Below, in pieces: positions 28,334-37,594 of a stretch of DNA of 64,000 nt. The stretch lies in assembly GCF_002028455.1 (NCBI RefSeq), contig NZ_MWUM01000013.1:1-64000 (forward strand). Direction: 5' to 3'. The stretch comes from Zoogloea sp. LCSB751 (GTDB taxonomy: Bacteria > Pseudomonadota > Gammaproteobacteria > Burkholderiales > Rhodocyclaceae). How positions within the stretch are numbered: the stretch's first letter is position 1; every line of letters starts with the position of its first letter. The notes below the pieces were generated by a model, which saw only the letters and a program-made list of their open reading frames with translations, was not told where the DNA came from and searched no databases. The translations under genes were made by a program, and so were the position numbers.

Positions 28334-31300
28334 ATGGCCGAGCAAGATCCCGTCCGCGTGCTATCCACCTCCGGCGCCTCCGCGGCGCAGCTGGACGACA
28401 AATACACCGCCACCTCCGGGCGGGTCTATCTCAGCGGCTACCAGGCGCTGGTGCGCCTGCTGCTGATCCAGCGTGACCGCGACCGGGCGGCCGGGCTCAA
28501 GACCGCCGGCTTCGTATCCGGCTACCGGGGCTCGCCGCTGGGCGGCCTCGACCTGACCCTGTGGAAGGCCAAGGACCACCTGGCCAGCCACGACATCGTC
28601 TTCCAGCCCGGCGTCAATGAAGACCTGGCCGCCACCGCACTGTGGGGCACCCAGCAGGTAGCCCTGTCGCCGAAGGCCCGCGTGCAGGGCGTGTTCGGCA
28701 TGTGGTACGGCAAGGGACCGGGGGTGGACCGCTGCGGCGACGTGTTCCGCCACGCCAACGCAGCCGGCAGCTCGAAGTACGGCGGCGTGCTGGTGATCGC
28801 CGGCGACGACCACGCCGCCAAGTCGTCCACGCTACCGCACCAGACCGACCACTTCTTCAAGTCGATGATGATGCCGGTGCTGGCCCCGGCCGGCGTGCAG
28901 GAATATCTCGACTTCGGCGTGCACGGCTGGGCCATGTCGCGCTACTCGGGCTGCTGGGTGGCCTTCAAGGCGCTGGCCGACACGGTGGAGACCTCCGCCT
29001 CGGTGGACGTGGATCCGCTACGCGTCGTCACGCGGGAGCCGTCCGACTTCGCGCTGCCACCGGACGGCCTCAACATCCGCTGGCCGGACCCGCCGCTGGT
29101 GCAGGAGAAGCGCCTGCTCCACGCCAAGCTGTACGCCGCGCTGGCCTATTGCCGCGCCAACGGACTCAACCGGGTGGTCATCGACTCGCCGCAGCCGCGG
29201 CTCGGCATCATCACCGCCGGCAAGAGCTACCTCGACGTGCGCCAGGCCTTCGACGACCTGGGCATCGACGAGGCCCTCGCCGCCCAGATCGGCATCCGCC
29301 TCTACAAGGTCGGCATGGTGTGGCCGCTGGAAGCCGAGGGCGTGCGCCACTTCGCCGAGGGACTGGAAGAGATCCTGGTCGTCGAGGAGAAGCGCCAGCT
29401 GATCGAATACCAGCTCAAGGAAGAGCTCTACAACTGGCGCGAGGACGTGCGCCCGCGGGTCATCGGCAAGTTCGACGAGAAGGGCGAATGGGCGATCCTC
29501 ACCACCCTCGGCGCGGACGGCCGGGCCACCGTGGACCACGGCGAATGGCTGCTGCCGGCAGCCGGCGAACTGACGCCGGCGATGATCGCCCAAGTGATCG
29601 CCAGCCGTATCGAACGCTTCTTCACGTCCGAACGCATCCGCGCCCGCCTGGCCTTCCTGCACGCCAAGGAGGCGACGCTGTCCCAGCGGGTCTTCGCCAT
29701 CGACCGGGTACCGACCTTCTGCCCCGGCTGTCCGCACAATACCTCCACCGTGCTGCCCGAAGGCAGCCGCGCGCTGGCCGGCATCGGCTGCCACTACATG
29801 GCCACCTTCATGCCGGACCGCAAGACCGGAGCCTTCACCCACATGGGCGGCGAAGGCGTGCCGTGGGTCGGCCAGGCGCCCTTCACCGACGAGCCGCACA
29901 TCTTCGCCAACCTCGGTGACGGCACCTACTTCCACTCCGGCCTGCTGGCGATCCGCCAGGCGGTGGCGGCCTTCAACAAGCCTGGAGTGACCAGCGGCAT
30001 CACCTACAAGATCCTTTATAACGACGCGGTGGCGATGACCGGCGGCCAACCCGTGGACGGCGAACTCACCGTACCCAAGCTGATCCGCCAGCTGCAGGCC
30101 GAAGGGGTGAGCACCATCGTCCTCGTCACCGACGGCACCGACCGGCCCTGGCACGTGGCCGACATCCCCCACGGCGTGCCGATCCGCCACCGGGACGAAC
30201 TGGACGTGATTCAGCGCGAGCTGCGCACGCTGGCCGGCGTGTCGGCCCTGGTCTTCGACCAGACCTGTGCCGCCGAGAAGCGCCGGCGCAGGAAGCGCGG
30301 CCGCTACCCCGACCCGCAGACCCGCGTGTTCATCAACGAAGCGGTGTGCGAAGGTTGCGGCGACTGCGGGCGCGAATCCAACTGCATGGCCATCCTGCCG
30401 GTGGAGACCGACTTCGGCCGCAAGCGCCAGATCGACCAGTCGGCCTGCAACAAGGACTACTCGTGCATGAACGGCTTCTGCCCGAGCTTCGTCACCATCG
30501 AGGGCGGGCAGCTGCGCAAGGGCAAGGCCATGCAGACCGACGACAGCCGCTTCGGCCCGCTGCCGGCCCCGACGCTGCCGGCCCCGACGCTGCCGGCCAC
30601 CCGCGAGCCGTGGGGCATCCTGGTCACCGGCGTCGGCGGCACCGGCGTCATCACCATCGGCGCCCTGATCGGCATGGCCGCCCACCTGGACGGCAAAGGC
30701 GTCACCGTGCTCGACATGACCGGCCTGGCCCAGAAGGGCGGCTCGGTGTTCAGCCACGTACGCATCGCCGACCGGCCGGACGACCTGCACGCGGTGCGCA
30801 TCGCCGCCGGCGAGGCCAACGCGGTGATCGGCGGCGACCTGGTAGTCACCGCCAGCGTGGATGCGCTGTCCAAGATGGCGGTCGGGCGCACCCGCGGCGT
30901 GGTGAACTGCACCGAGACGCCGACTTCCGAATTCACCCGCAACCCCAACTGGCAATTCCCCCTCGACAAGATGGAAGCCGCCATCGCCGAGGCCGTCGGG
31001 CGCGACGGCTGCGACTTCCTCGACGCCCAGCAACTGGCCATCCGCCTGCTCGGCGACGCCATCGCCACCAACCTGTTCCTGCTCGGTTACGCCTGGCAGA
31101 AGGGCTGGGTGCCGGTCAGCGAGGCCAGCCTCGACAAGGCCATCGAACTCAACGGCGCCGCGGTGGCGATGAACCGCCGGGCCTTGCTGTGGGGTCGCCG
31201 CGCCGCGGTGGACCTGGCTGCCGTGCAGCGCGAGGTGATCCCGGCGCCGGTCATCCCGATCCGCCCGGAAACCCTCGACGAACGCATCGCCCGCCGGGCG

Positions 31301-31924
31301 GCGATCCTCACCGACTACCAGGACGCCGCCTACGCGCGCCGCTACACCGAGCTGCTGGCCCGCGTACGCGCCGCCGAAGGTCTGCTGGGTGGCGAACGGC
31401 TCGCCCGCGCCGTGACCGACAACTACTTCAAGCTGCTGGCCTACAAGGACGAGTACGAAGTGGCCCGCCTGTATGGCGATCCGGCCTTCTGGGATGCCAT
31501 CGGCGCCGCCTTCGACGGCGACTTCGCGGTGCGCTTCCACCTCGCCCCGACCTTCCTGGCCCACCCCGACCCGGCTTCCGGGCGCATCGCCAAGCGGGTC
31601 TTCGGGCCGTGGATGCGCAGCGGCTTCAAGTGGCTGGCCAAGCTGCGCCGCCTGCGCGGCACGCCCTTCGACGTCTTCGGCTACCACCCGGACCGCAAGG
31701 CCGAGCGGGCGCTGATCGTGGAGTACGAACAGGACGTGGCGCGCCTGCTGGGCGGCCTGTCCACCGACAGGCTGACGCTGGCCGCGCAGATCGCCGCATG
31801 GCCCGACCACGTGCGCGGCTATGGCCACATCAAGGCGGCCTCGCTGGGCTGGGCGGAGAAGCAGCGCAGCAGTCTGTGGGCTCAGTGGGAGGGCAAGGCC
31901 GGCAGCGGGTCGCGGGCAGCCTGA
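28334..31924 (+). CDS. Indolepyruvate ferredoxin oxidoreductase, fused subunits
   Basis: 1196 aa. It oxidatively decarboxylates aryl-pyruvates (indolepyruvate, phenylpyruvate) to acyl-CoA with reduction of ferredoxin, in aromatic amino acid breakdown. Order: IorA-like pyruvate-ferredoxin domain (~20-440); TPP domain with FCPGCPHNTS (~463) and GDGTYFHSG; a Cys cluster CEGCGDCGRESNC (~671) plus YSCMNGFCP for Fe-S; a Pro-rich linker; the IorB-like gamma domain (~755-930) with GVGGTGVITIG; and a C-terminal DUF6537-like region. Bacterial fused enzymes of this kind are common in Azoarcus-type aromatic degraders. GAGGAAA precedes ATG 28334. No partner genes lie next to it. Confidence 0.93.
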   Translation: MAEQDPVRVLSTSGASAAQLDDKYTATSGRVYLSGYQALVRLLLIQRDRDRAAGLKTAGFVSGYRGSPLGGLDLTLWKAKDHLASHDIVFQPGVNEDLAATALWGTQQVALSPKARVQGVFGMWYGKGPGVDRCGDVFRHANAAGSSKYGGVLVIAGDDHAAKSSTLPHQTDHFFKSMMMPVLAPAGVQEYLDFGVHGWAMSRYSGCWVAFKALADTVETSASVDVDPLRVVTREPSDFALPPDGLNIRWPDPPLVQEKRLLHAKLYAALAYCRANGLNRVVIDSPQPRLGIITAGKSYLDVRQAFDDLGIDEALAAQIGIRLYKVGMVWPLEAEGVRHFAEGLEEILVVEEKRQLIEYQLKEELYNWREDVRPRVIGKFDEKGEWAILTTLGADGRATVDHGEWLLPAAGELTPAMIAQVIASRIERFFTSERIRARLAFLHAKEATLSQRVFAIDRVPTFCPGCPHNTSTVLPEGSRALAGIGCHYMATFMPDRKTGAFTHMGGEGVPWVGQAPFTDEPHIFANLGDGTYFHSGLLAIRQAVAAFNKPGVTSGITYKILYNDAVAMTGGQPVDGELTVPKLIRQLQAEGVSTIVLVTDGTDRPWHVADIPHGVPIRHRDELDVIQRELRTLAGVSALVFDQTCAAEKRRRRKRGRYPDPQTRVFINEAVCEGCGDCGRESNCMAILPVETDFGRKRQIDQSACNKDYSCMNGFCPSFVTIEGGQLRKGKAMQTDDSRFGPLPAPTLPAPTLPATREPWGILVTGVGGTGVITIGALIGMAAHLDGKGVTVLDMTGLAQKGGSVFSHVRIADRPDDLHAVRIAAGEANAVIGGDLVVTASVDALSKMAVGRTRGVVNCTETPTSEFTRNPNWQFPLDKMEAAIAEAVGRDGCDFLDAQQLAIRLLGDAIATNLFLLGYAWQKGWVPVSEASLDKAIELNGAAVAMNRRALLWGRRAAVDLAAVQREVIPAPVIPIRPETLDERIARRAAILTDYQDAAYARRYTELLARVRAAEGLLGGERLARAVTDNYFKLLAYKDEYEVARLYGDPAFWDAIGAAFDGDFAVRFHLAPTFLAHPDPASGRIAKRVFGPWMRSGFKWLAKLRRLRGTPFDVFGYHPDRKAERALIVEYEQDVARLLGGLSTDRLTLAAQIAAWPDHVRGYGHIKAASLGWAEKQRSSLWAQWEGKAGSGSRAA
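30560..30598 (+). repeat. In-frame 15-bp tandem repeat in the IOR linker
   Basis: CTGCCGGCCCCGACG occurs twice in full plus a partial third unit. It encodes LPAPT-LPAPT-LPA between the Fe-S cluster region and the gamma domain of the fused oxidoreductase. A length-variable linker is expected at this point. Confidence 0.9.
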
Positions 31925-32018
31925 GCGGCAACCCGAAATCCCCGCCGGAAGCCATGCCGGACGGAGAGGCGCCGCCGCTGTTATGCTTTCGGCGTGTTCC
32001 TCTCCGCAAACCCTGTCG

Positions 32019-32528
32019 ATGCTGACCCTGCGCCCCCTGCTTCCCGCCGATGCCGATGCGCTGTCGGCCGCCGCCCTCGAATCCCTCGCCACCGTCGGGC
32101 GCTGGATGCCCTGGTGCACGGCGGACTACTCCCCGGCCCGCGCGGCGGAATGGATAGACCAGTGCACGCGGGCGCGTGCCGACCGCAGCGCCTACGAATT
32201 CGGGATTTTCAGTGCCGACGGCATCGACCTGCTCGGGGTTGCCGGCCTCAACCAGTTCAACCGCCTGTACAACTTCTGCAACCTGGGCTATTGGGTGCGG
32301 GAGTCCCGCCAGCGCCAGGGCGTTGCAGTGACGACGGTGCAGCGCCTGGCCGAATTCGGCTTCGAGGAACTGGGGCTGACCCGCATCGAGATCGTCATCG
32401 CGGAAGGCAACGACCGCAGCAAGGCAGTGGCCCGCAAGGCCGGCGCCCATTTCGAGGGGGTCGCCCGCAACCGCCTGGCGCTTGCCGACGGCCCGCTGGC
32501 CGCCTCCATCTACTCGCTGATCCCGTAA
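32019..32528 (+). CDS. RimJ/RimL-type GNAT acetyltransferase
   Basis: 169 aa. It begins MLTLRPLLPADADAL, the usual start of N-terminal or small-molecule acetyltransferases. LGYWVRESRQRQGVA is the acetyl-CoA pyrophosphate-binding loop, and NDRSKAVARKAGAHFEG closes the fold. The substrate is unknown. ATG 31983 would add 12 residues. It is followed 4 nt later by another GNAT gene. Confidence 0.88.
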   Translation: MLTLRPLLPADADALSAAALESLATVGRWMPWCTADYSPARAAEWIDQCTRARADRSAYEFGIFSADGIDLLGVAGLNQFNRLYNFCNLGYWVRESRQRQGVAVTTVQRLAEFGFEELGLTRIEIVIAEGNDRSKAVARKAGAHFEGVARNRLALADGPLAASIYSLIP

Positions 32529-32532
32529 GCCG

Positions 32533-32928
32533 ATGATCGACTACCGCCTGCACACGCCGCTCCCCGCCGCGGACATCGCCCGCCTCTTCGACGCCTCCGG
32601 CATCAAGCGGCCGACCGGCGACCTGTCGCGCATCGCCCGCATGTTCGCCAACGCCAATCTGGTCGTCTCGGCCTGGTCCGGCGAGCAGCTGGTCGGCGTA
32701 TGCCGGGCACTGACCGACTTCAGCTACTGCTGCTACCTGTCCGACCTGGCCGTGGACCGGGCTTTCCAGCACCGGGGCATCGGCCGCGAGCTGGTGGCCC
32801 GCGTGCAGGCCGCCGTCGGCGACGAGGTCTCCATCGTGCTGCTGTCCGCCCCTGGCGCAATGGACTACTACCCCAGGCTCGGCTTCGAGAAGCTGGACAA
32901 CGGCTTCGTCCTCCGCCGCCAACGCTGA
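32533..32928 (+). CDS. Small GNAT acetyltransferase
   Basis: 131 aa, single GNAT domain. LSDLAVDRAFQHRGIGREL is the acetyl-CoA loop (R/QxxGxG/A form HRGIGR), and YYPRLGFEKLDNGF is the C-terminal motif. It follows the previous acetyltransferase by 4 nt, so the two are co-transcribed. Substrate unknown. Confidence 0.88.
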   Translation: MIDYRLHTPLPAADIARLFDASGIKRPTGDLSRIARMFANANLVVSAWSGEQLVGVCRALTDFSYCCYLSDLAVDRAFQHRGIGRELVARVQAAVGDEVSIVLLSAPGAMDYYPRLGFEKLDNGFVLRRQR

Positions 32929-32936
32929 CAGCGGCC

Positions 32937-33004
32937 TGTGGGGGCGACTTCATTCGCCCGCGGAAGATCCTGGACCTGCGGAGAGCGAATGAATTCGCCC
33001 CCAC
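32937..33004. repeat. REP-like palindromic pair, copy 2
   Basis: 68 bp with the same layout as the element at 24054: left arm from TGTGGGGGCGACTTCATTCG (one substitution relative to copy 1), right arm ending GCGAATGAATTCGCCCCCAC. It starts 9 nt after the GNAT stop codon. The central spacer is not conserved with the other copies. Confidence 0.88.
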
Positions 33005-33114
33005 GGATTCGTCCGCAGCCACTTCCTACCATCACGTGCGACACCCGCCACGAGCTGGTGGGCCTTCCGTCGGCTAAACTCCGGCCTGTTGCGCCCGCCG
33101 CCCCCGCGCCTGCC

Positions 33115-33891
33115 ATGCCTCCGTTCCTGAAAGCCCTCCTCGCCCAACTCGCCGGAACCGCCATCGCCTACGGCAGCGCCCAGGCGGGCCTCTTGCCGAC
33201 CGGCCTGGCGCCGGTGCTGGCGGTGCAGGCCGTGGCTGCCGCCGGTACGGCGAGCCTGCTGCGCAGCGCCCCGTGGTGGCGCTGGATCCACCTGGGCTTC
33301 GCGCCGCTGGTAGTAGGCGCCCTCAGCCTGGGCATCGCCCCGGCGTGGTATCTGGCGGCCTTCGTCTTCTGCGCGCTGGTCTATTGGAGCAGCTTCCGCA
33401 CCCAGGTGCCGCTCTACCTGTCCAACCGCCACACTGCCGAGGCGGTGGCCGCACTGCTGCCCCAAGGCCGCCCGGCCATGCTGCTCGACCTGGGCAGCGG
33501 CACCGGCGCGCTGCTGCGCCCGCTGGCCCGCCTGCGCCCCGATTGTCGTTTCGAAGGGCTCGAGTCGGCCCCTGCCACCTATGCCCTGTCGCGCCTGCTG
33601 TCCCGCCGCCAACCCAACGTGAGCCTGGCCCGCGGCGACTTCTGGAAAATCCCGTGGGCGGACTACGATGTGGTGTACGCTTTCCTGTCTCCCGTACCGA
33701 TGGCCGCCGTCTGGAAGAAGGCCTGCGCGGAAATGCGCCCCGGCAGCCTGCTGATCAGCAACAGCTTCCCGGTACCCGGCGTCGAACCCGAAACGGTCGT
33801 CGAAGTGGACGACCGCCGGCGCACGCGGCTGTACTGCTACCTGCCGGCCGGCCCCGGTCTTGGCGGAAAAATGCGAAATACCGGCCGATGA
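33115..33891 (+). CDS. Membrane-anchored SAM-dependent methyltransferase-like protein
   Basis: 258 aa from ATG 33115. Three or four hydrophobic segments fill the first ~100 residues. A class I methyltransferase core follows, with LLDLGSGTGALLRPL (motif I) near 125, an acidic residue at the end of strand 2 (GLES), and ARGDFWK / DVVYAFLSP (motifs II-III). The substrate is unknown; a membrane lipid or quinone is plausible. The 85-nt gap to the next gene contains no clear terminator. Confidence 0.78.
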   Translation: MPPFLKALLAQLAGTAIAYGSAQAGLLPTGLAPVLAVQAVAAAGTASLLRSAPWWRWIHLGFAPLVVGALSLGIAPAWYLAAFVFCALVYWSSFRTQVPLYLSNRHTAEAVAALLPQGRPAMLLDLGSGTGALLRPLARLRPDCRFEGLESAPATYALSRLLSRRQPNVSLARGDFWKIPWADYDVVYAFLSPVPMAAVWKKACAEMRPGSLLISNSFPVPGVEPETVVEVDDRRRTRLYCYLPAGPGLGGKMRNTGR

Positions 33892-33975
33892 GCCCTCAAT
33901 TCCGGCCGCATCTTTCCCGTTAATGCGCGAATAATGGCGCCATTGCGCCTTGCACCATTGCGAGAGGTTTCAACC

Positions 33976-34683
33976 ATGTCCCCGATCATCTGCATCATTG
34001 GCAACAAGGGCGGTACTGGCAAGACCACCTTGTCCCATCTTCTGTGCCAGGGCTTCGGCCTGCTCGGCCAGCGTTCCGCCTGCGTGCTGACCGACACGTC
34101 GCGCGAGCCGCTGGCGCCGGAAGGACGTCGCTACGCGATTGCCGATGCGCGCACCCCCGAGGCCCTCAACCGGGTGGTCGGCAAGCTGCGGGCGATGGAG
34201 CACTGGGTCGGCGTGGTCGATGGCGGCGGCAACCGGGCCGACGTGGACCGCATGCTCGACAGCCTCGCCGACATCGTGCTGCTGCCCTTCCGCGACTCCC
34301 ACGAAGACCTGCGCACCGTGCTGCGCGACCTGGAGACTTTCCCGCGCGCCTACGCGCTGCCGTCCCAGTGGCCCACCAACGCCTGGCAGCGCGACGCCGC
34401 CGACCGCAACGTGGCGCAGATCCTCGGCGCCCACAAGCACCGCATCCTCAACCCGGTGATCAGCCTGTCGGCGTCCAAGCTGCTGCTGCAGAAGAACGTC
34501 CCGGACGGCCTGCCGACCAACCTGGGCAACGCCTGCCGCGCGCTGGCCCGCCAGGTGAGCGAGATCCTCGAGATCGGCGAGGCCGACGGTACGCCCCCCA
34601 CCGAACCTGCAGCCACCGGGGAAACGGCGGCGGCATCGTCCACGCTGGTGCCAGAGGGCTACGCCAGCACCGCCCGCCACTGA
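33976..34683 (+). CDS. ParA-like P-loop ATPase, orphan
   Basis: 235 aa. The deviant Walker A GNKGGTGKTT is at residue 8, as in ParA/MinD/VirC1 proteins. The usual DxP Walker A' and B motifs are altered: VVDGGGNRADVDR carries the central acid. No parB or centromere-like repeat is beside it, so it is not a chromosome partition locus. It may position another cargo. GAGAGG precedes ATG 33976. The Thr/Ala-rich C-terminal ~30 residues look disordered. Confidence 0.82.
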   Translation: MSPIICIIGNKGGTGKTTLSHLLCQGFGLLGQRSACVLTDTSREPLAPEGRRYAIADARTPEALNRVVGKLRAMEHWVGVVDGGGNRADVDRMLDSLADIVLLPFRDSHEDLRTVLRDLETFPRAYALPSQWPTNAWQRDAADRNVAQILGAHKHRILNPVISLSASKLLLQKNVPDGLPTNLGNACRALARQVSEILEIGEADGTPPTEPAATGETAAASSTLVPEGYASTARH

Positions 34684-34796
34684 TTCGGTCGCCGCAGCCT
34701 GTGCGGCGCCAGCACTTCTGCTTGATGTAACCGGTTTACCCACTTCGGGGGGTCGGGCAGAATGCGCCGACTCGATTTCCCGGTTTCGCCCTTCCG

Positions 34797-35411
34797 ATGC
34801 TTCAAGCCCACGGCCTCGCCTGTGTCCGCGGTGACCGCCGCCTGTTTTCCGGTGTGGATCTCGCCGTCGCGCCCGGCCAATGGCTGCAGGTGGAGGGCGC
34901 CAACGGGGCCGGCAAGACCAGCCTGCTGCGCATCCTCGCCGGCCTGTCGCCGGCCGCCGAAGGGCACATCGAATGGGAAGGCCGGCCCGTTGCCGAGGTG
35001 CGCGACGACTTCCATGCCCGCCTGCTCTACCTGGGCCATGCGCCGGCCATCAAGGACGACCTGTCGGCCCTCGAAAACCTGCAGACCGCCGCAGCCGTGG
35101 GCGGCCGCCCCCTTGACGAGGCAACAGCCCTGGCCGCGTTGCGCCGCATCGGCCTGAAGGGCCGCGAGGACCTGCCCAGCCGCGTACTGTCCCAGGGCCA
35201 GAAGCGCCGCGTGGCGCTGGCCCGCCTGCTGTGCGGCCAGGCCCGCCTGTGGATCCTCGACGAGCCCTTCGTGGCCCTCGACGTCGGCGCCGTGGACATG
35301 CTGTGCGGCATTCTCGACGAACACATCGGCCGCGGCGGCATGCTGATCTTCACCAGCCACCAGGCGGTGCAACTGCAGGGCAACGGCGCCCGCCTGGAGC
35401 TCACCCGATGA
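34797..35411 (+). CDS. ccmA: Heme exporter ATPase CcmA
   Basis: 204 aa. ABC ATPase that, with CcmB, CcmC and CcmD, releases holo-CcmE in system I cytochrome c maturation. Walker A GANGAGKTS near 35, signature LSQGQKRRVALARLL near 127, and Walker B LWILDEPF. It is the first gene of a nine-gene ccm operon. A palindromic AACCGGTT at 34729-34736 lies in the upstream gap. Confidence 0.96.
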   Translation: MLQAHGLACVRGDRRLFSGVDLAVAPGQWLQVEGANGAGKTSLLRILAGLSPAAEGHIEWEGRPVAEVRDDFHARLLYLGHAPAIKDDLSALENLQTAAAVGGRPLDEATALAALRRIGLKGREDLPSRVLSQGQKRRVALARLLCGQARLWILDEPFVALDVGAVDMLCGILDEHIGRGGMLIFTSHQAVQLQGNGARLELTR

Positions 35412-35423
35412 AATCCGTCACCG

Positions 35424-35490
35424 TTGGGGCGAACGTGCTCGCTCAAGGCCAGTTGATCGACTTCTGTGGGCGAATGAATTCGCCCCTACA
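35424..35490. repeat. REP-like element inside the ccm operon, copy 3
   Basis: 67 bp between ccmA and ccmB. The right arm is intact (TGGGCGAATGAATTCGCCCC at its core). The left arm has decayed (GGGGCGAACGTGCTCGC), so the long stem is weakened. It is the only copy located within an operon; it ends 12 nt before ccmB. Confidence 0.8.
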
Positions 35491-35502
35491 GGGAGAGGCG
35501 CG

Positions 35503-36168
35503 ATGAATGCCTTCGTCGCCATCCTGCGCCGCGACCTGCTGCTGGCCATGCGGCGCAAGAGCGAGATGCTCACCGCGCTGTTCTTCTTCATGATCGTGGT
35601 CAGCCTGTTCCCCCTCGGCATCGGGCCGGAAACCGCACTGCTCAGACGCATCGCCCCCGGCGTGCTGTGGGTGGCGGCCCTGCTCGCCGCGATGCTGTCC
35701 CTCAACCGCCTGTTCGCCGCCGACCACCAGGACGGCACCCTCGAACAGATGGCCCTGTCGCCCACGCCACTGACCCTGCTGGTCGGTGGCAAGGTACTGG
35801 CCCACTGGCTGACCGCCGGCCTGCCGCTGGTGCTGCTGGCGCCGGTGCTGGGCCTGCAGTTCGATCTGTCGTCACGGGCGCTGGGTATCCTGATGCTGTC
35901 GCTGCTGCTCGGTACCCCGCTGCTGTCGCTGATCGGCGCCATCGGCGCGGCGCTGACCCTCGGCGTGCGCGGCGGCGGCGTGCTGCTGTCGCTGCTGGTG
36001 CTGCCCCTGTATATTCCGGCGCTGATTTTCGGTGCCGGCGCCGTCGAGGCCGACATGGCCGGCCTGGGTGCCGGCGGCCACCTGTCCCTGCTCGGCGCCC
36101 TCCTCGCCCTGGCTGCGTTCTTCGCCCCGTGGGCAGCCACCGCGGCGCTGCGCATCACCCTCGAATAA
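35503..36168 (+). CDS. ccmB: Heme exporter membrane subunit CcmB
   Basis: 221 aa with six hydrophobic helices. Permease partner of CcmA. FVAILRRDLLLAMRRKSE at the N-terminus and DHQDGTLEQMALSP in the cytoplasmic loop are the family motifs. GGGAGAGG lies 6-13 nt before ATG. In most ccm operons ccmA and ccmB overlap or nearly touch; here 91 nt holding a REP-like element separate them. Confidence 0.95.
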   Translation: MNAFVAILRRDLLLAMRRKSEMLTALFFFMIVVSLFPLGIGPETALLRRIAPGVLWVAALLAAMLSLNRLFAADHQDGTLEQMALSPTPLTLLVGGKVLAHWLTAGLPLVLLAPVLGLQFDLSSRALGILMLSLLLGTPLLSLIGAIGAALTLGVRGGGVLLSLLVLPLYIPALIFGAGAVEADMAGLGAGGHLSLLGALLALAAFFAPWAATAALRITLE

Positions 36169-36201
36169 CACCCCGCAACCTTCCTCTACCGGATCCGTCC
36201 C

Positions 36202-36951
36202 ATGAGTCAGCCCCTGATCAACTGGTTCAAGTTCGCCTCGCCGGCCAGCTTCTACCCCCTCGCCGGCAAGCTGTGGCCATGGTTCGCCGCACTGGCCGCC
36301 GCGCTGACGGCCGCTGGCCTGTGGATCAGCTTCTTCGTCGCCCCCACCGACTTCCAGCAGGGCGAGGGCTACCGGATCATCTTCATCCACGTGCCAGCCT
36401 CGTGGATGTCCATGTTCATCTACTGCGTGATGGCCTTCTGGTCGGCCATCGGTATCGGCTTCAACACCCGCCTGTCGGGCATGATGAGCGCCGCACTGGC
36501 CCCCACCGGCGCGCTGTTCGCCTTCCTGTCCCTGTGGACCGGCGCCCTGTGGGGCAAGCCCATGTGGGGTGCCTGGTGGGTGTGGGACGCACGCCTGACC
36601 TCCGAGCTGATCCTGCTGTTCCTCTACCTCGGCTACATCGCCCTCACCGCCGCCATCGACGACCCGCGCCGGGCCGACAAGGCCGGGGCCATCGTGTCGC
36701 TGGTCGGCGTGGTCAACGTGCCGATCATCTATTTCTCGGTGAAGTGGTGGAACACCCTGCACCAGGGCGCCTCGGTCTCGATGACCAAGGCCCCGACGAT
36801 GGCCGCCACCATGTTGTGGGGCATGCTGCTGATGGCGCTGGCCTTCTGGATGTACAGCATCGCCGTCGCCCTGTACCGGGTACGGTCCATCATCCTCGAA
36901 CGGGAACGCCACGCCACCTGGGTGGCCGAACTGCCGGAGATGCAACGATGA
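36202..36951 (+). CDS. ccmC: Heme handling protein CcmC
   Basis: 249 aa, six transmembrane helices. It loads heme onto CcmE. The tryptophan-rich WWD segment, [14 protein letters not shown] near residue 121, lies between periplasmic heme-ligand His residues ([10 protein letters not shown] and WWNTLHQG). The stop overlaps ccmD as ATGA. Confidence 0.96.
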   Translation: MSQPLINWFKFASPASFYPLAGKLWPWFAALAAALTAAGLWISFFVAPTDFQQGEGYRIIFIHVPASWMSMFIYCVMAFWSAIGIGFNTRLSGMMSAALAPTGALFAFLSLWTGALWGKPMWGAWWVWDARLTSELILLFLYLGYIALTAAIDDPRRADKAGAIVSLVGVVNVPIIYFSVKWWNTLHQGASVSMTKAPTMAATMLWGMLLMALAFWMYSIAVALYRVRSIILERERHATWVAELPEMQR

Positions 36952-37130
36952 ACTGGGGCAGCGCGAGCGAATTCTTCGCGATGGGAGGCTACGGCCTCTA
37001 CGTATGGGGCAGCTTCGGCGTCACCGCCGCAGCCCTGCTGATCGAAACCCTGCTGGTCAGGAAGCGCTTCGGCGACACCCGCCGGCTACTGCGCCGGGAA
37101 CTGGCGGCCGACAGAGAGAGTCAGGACTAA
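36948..37130 (+). CDS. ccmD: Heme exporter protein CcmD
   Basis: 60 aa, one transmembrane helix followed by a basic cytoplasmic tail. [16 protein letters not shown] is the typical CcmD start. It helps release holo-CcmE from the CcmABCD complex. It overlaps ccmC by 4 nt. Confidence 0.93.
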   Translation: MNWGSASEFFAMGGYGLYVWGSFGVTAAALLIETLLVRKRFGDTRRLLRRELAADRESQD

Positions 37131-37132
37131 CC

Positions 37133-37573
37133 ATGAAAGCACGACACAAACGTTTCGCCATCATCCTTGGTGGCCTGGCCGCCCTCGGCATCGCCGCGGC
37201 GCTGATCCTCAATGCCTTCCAGAGCAACCTGGTGTTCTTCTTCACCCCGACCCAGGTGGCCAACGGCGAGGCACCCAAGGACCGGGCCTTCCGCATCGGC
37301 GGCCTGGTGAAGGAAGGCAGCCTGCAGCGCACCGACATCACCGCCCGCTTCGTCGTCACCGACACGGCCAAGGAGATCCCGGTGGCCTACACCGGCATCC
37401 TTCCGGACCTGTTCAGCGAGGGCAAGGGCGTCGTTGCCCAGGGTGCCCTCGGCGCAGACGGCAAGTTCACCGCCACCGAAGTGCTCGCCAAGCACGACGA
37501 GAACTACATGCCGCCGGAAGCCAAGCACGCCGTCGATCAGGCCCACGAGGCCTCCAAGACCCTCAAGCAGTAA
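37133..37573 (+). CDS. ccmE: Heme chaperone CcmE
   Basis: 146 aa. An N-terminal membrane anchor precedes a periplasmic OB-fold. The covalent heme-binding His lies in [12 protein letters not shown] near residue 121, matching the canonical LAKHDE.Y.P motif. It starts 2 nt after ccmD. Confidence 0.97.
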   Translation: MKARHKRFAIILGGLAALGIAAALILNAFQSNLVFFFTPTQVANGEAPKDRAFRIGGLVKEGSLQRTDITARFVVTDTAKEIPVAYTGILPDLFSEGKGVVAQGALGADGKFTATEVLAKHDENYMPPEAKHAVDQAHEASKTLKQ

Positions 37574-37594
37574 GCTCAACCGGGCACCCCAGCC

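Noticed and set aside
29018..32119. 1033-codon frame opposite the oxidoreductase gene
   Set aside because: Antisense shadow with His/Asp/Gly-rich, domain-free product.
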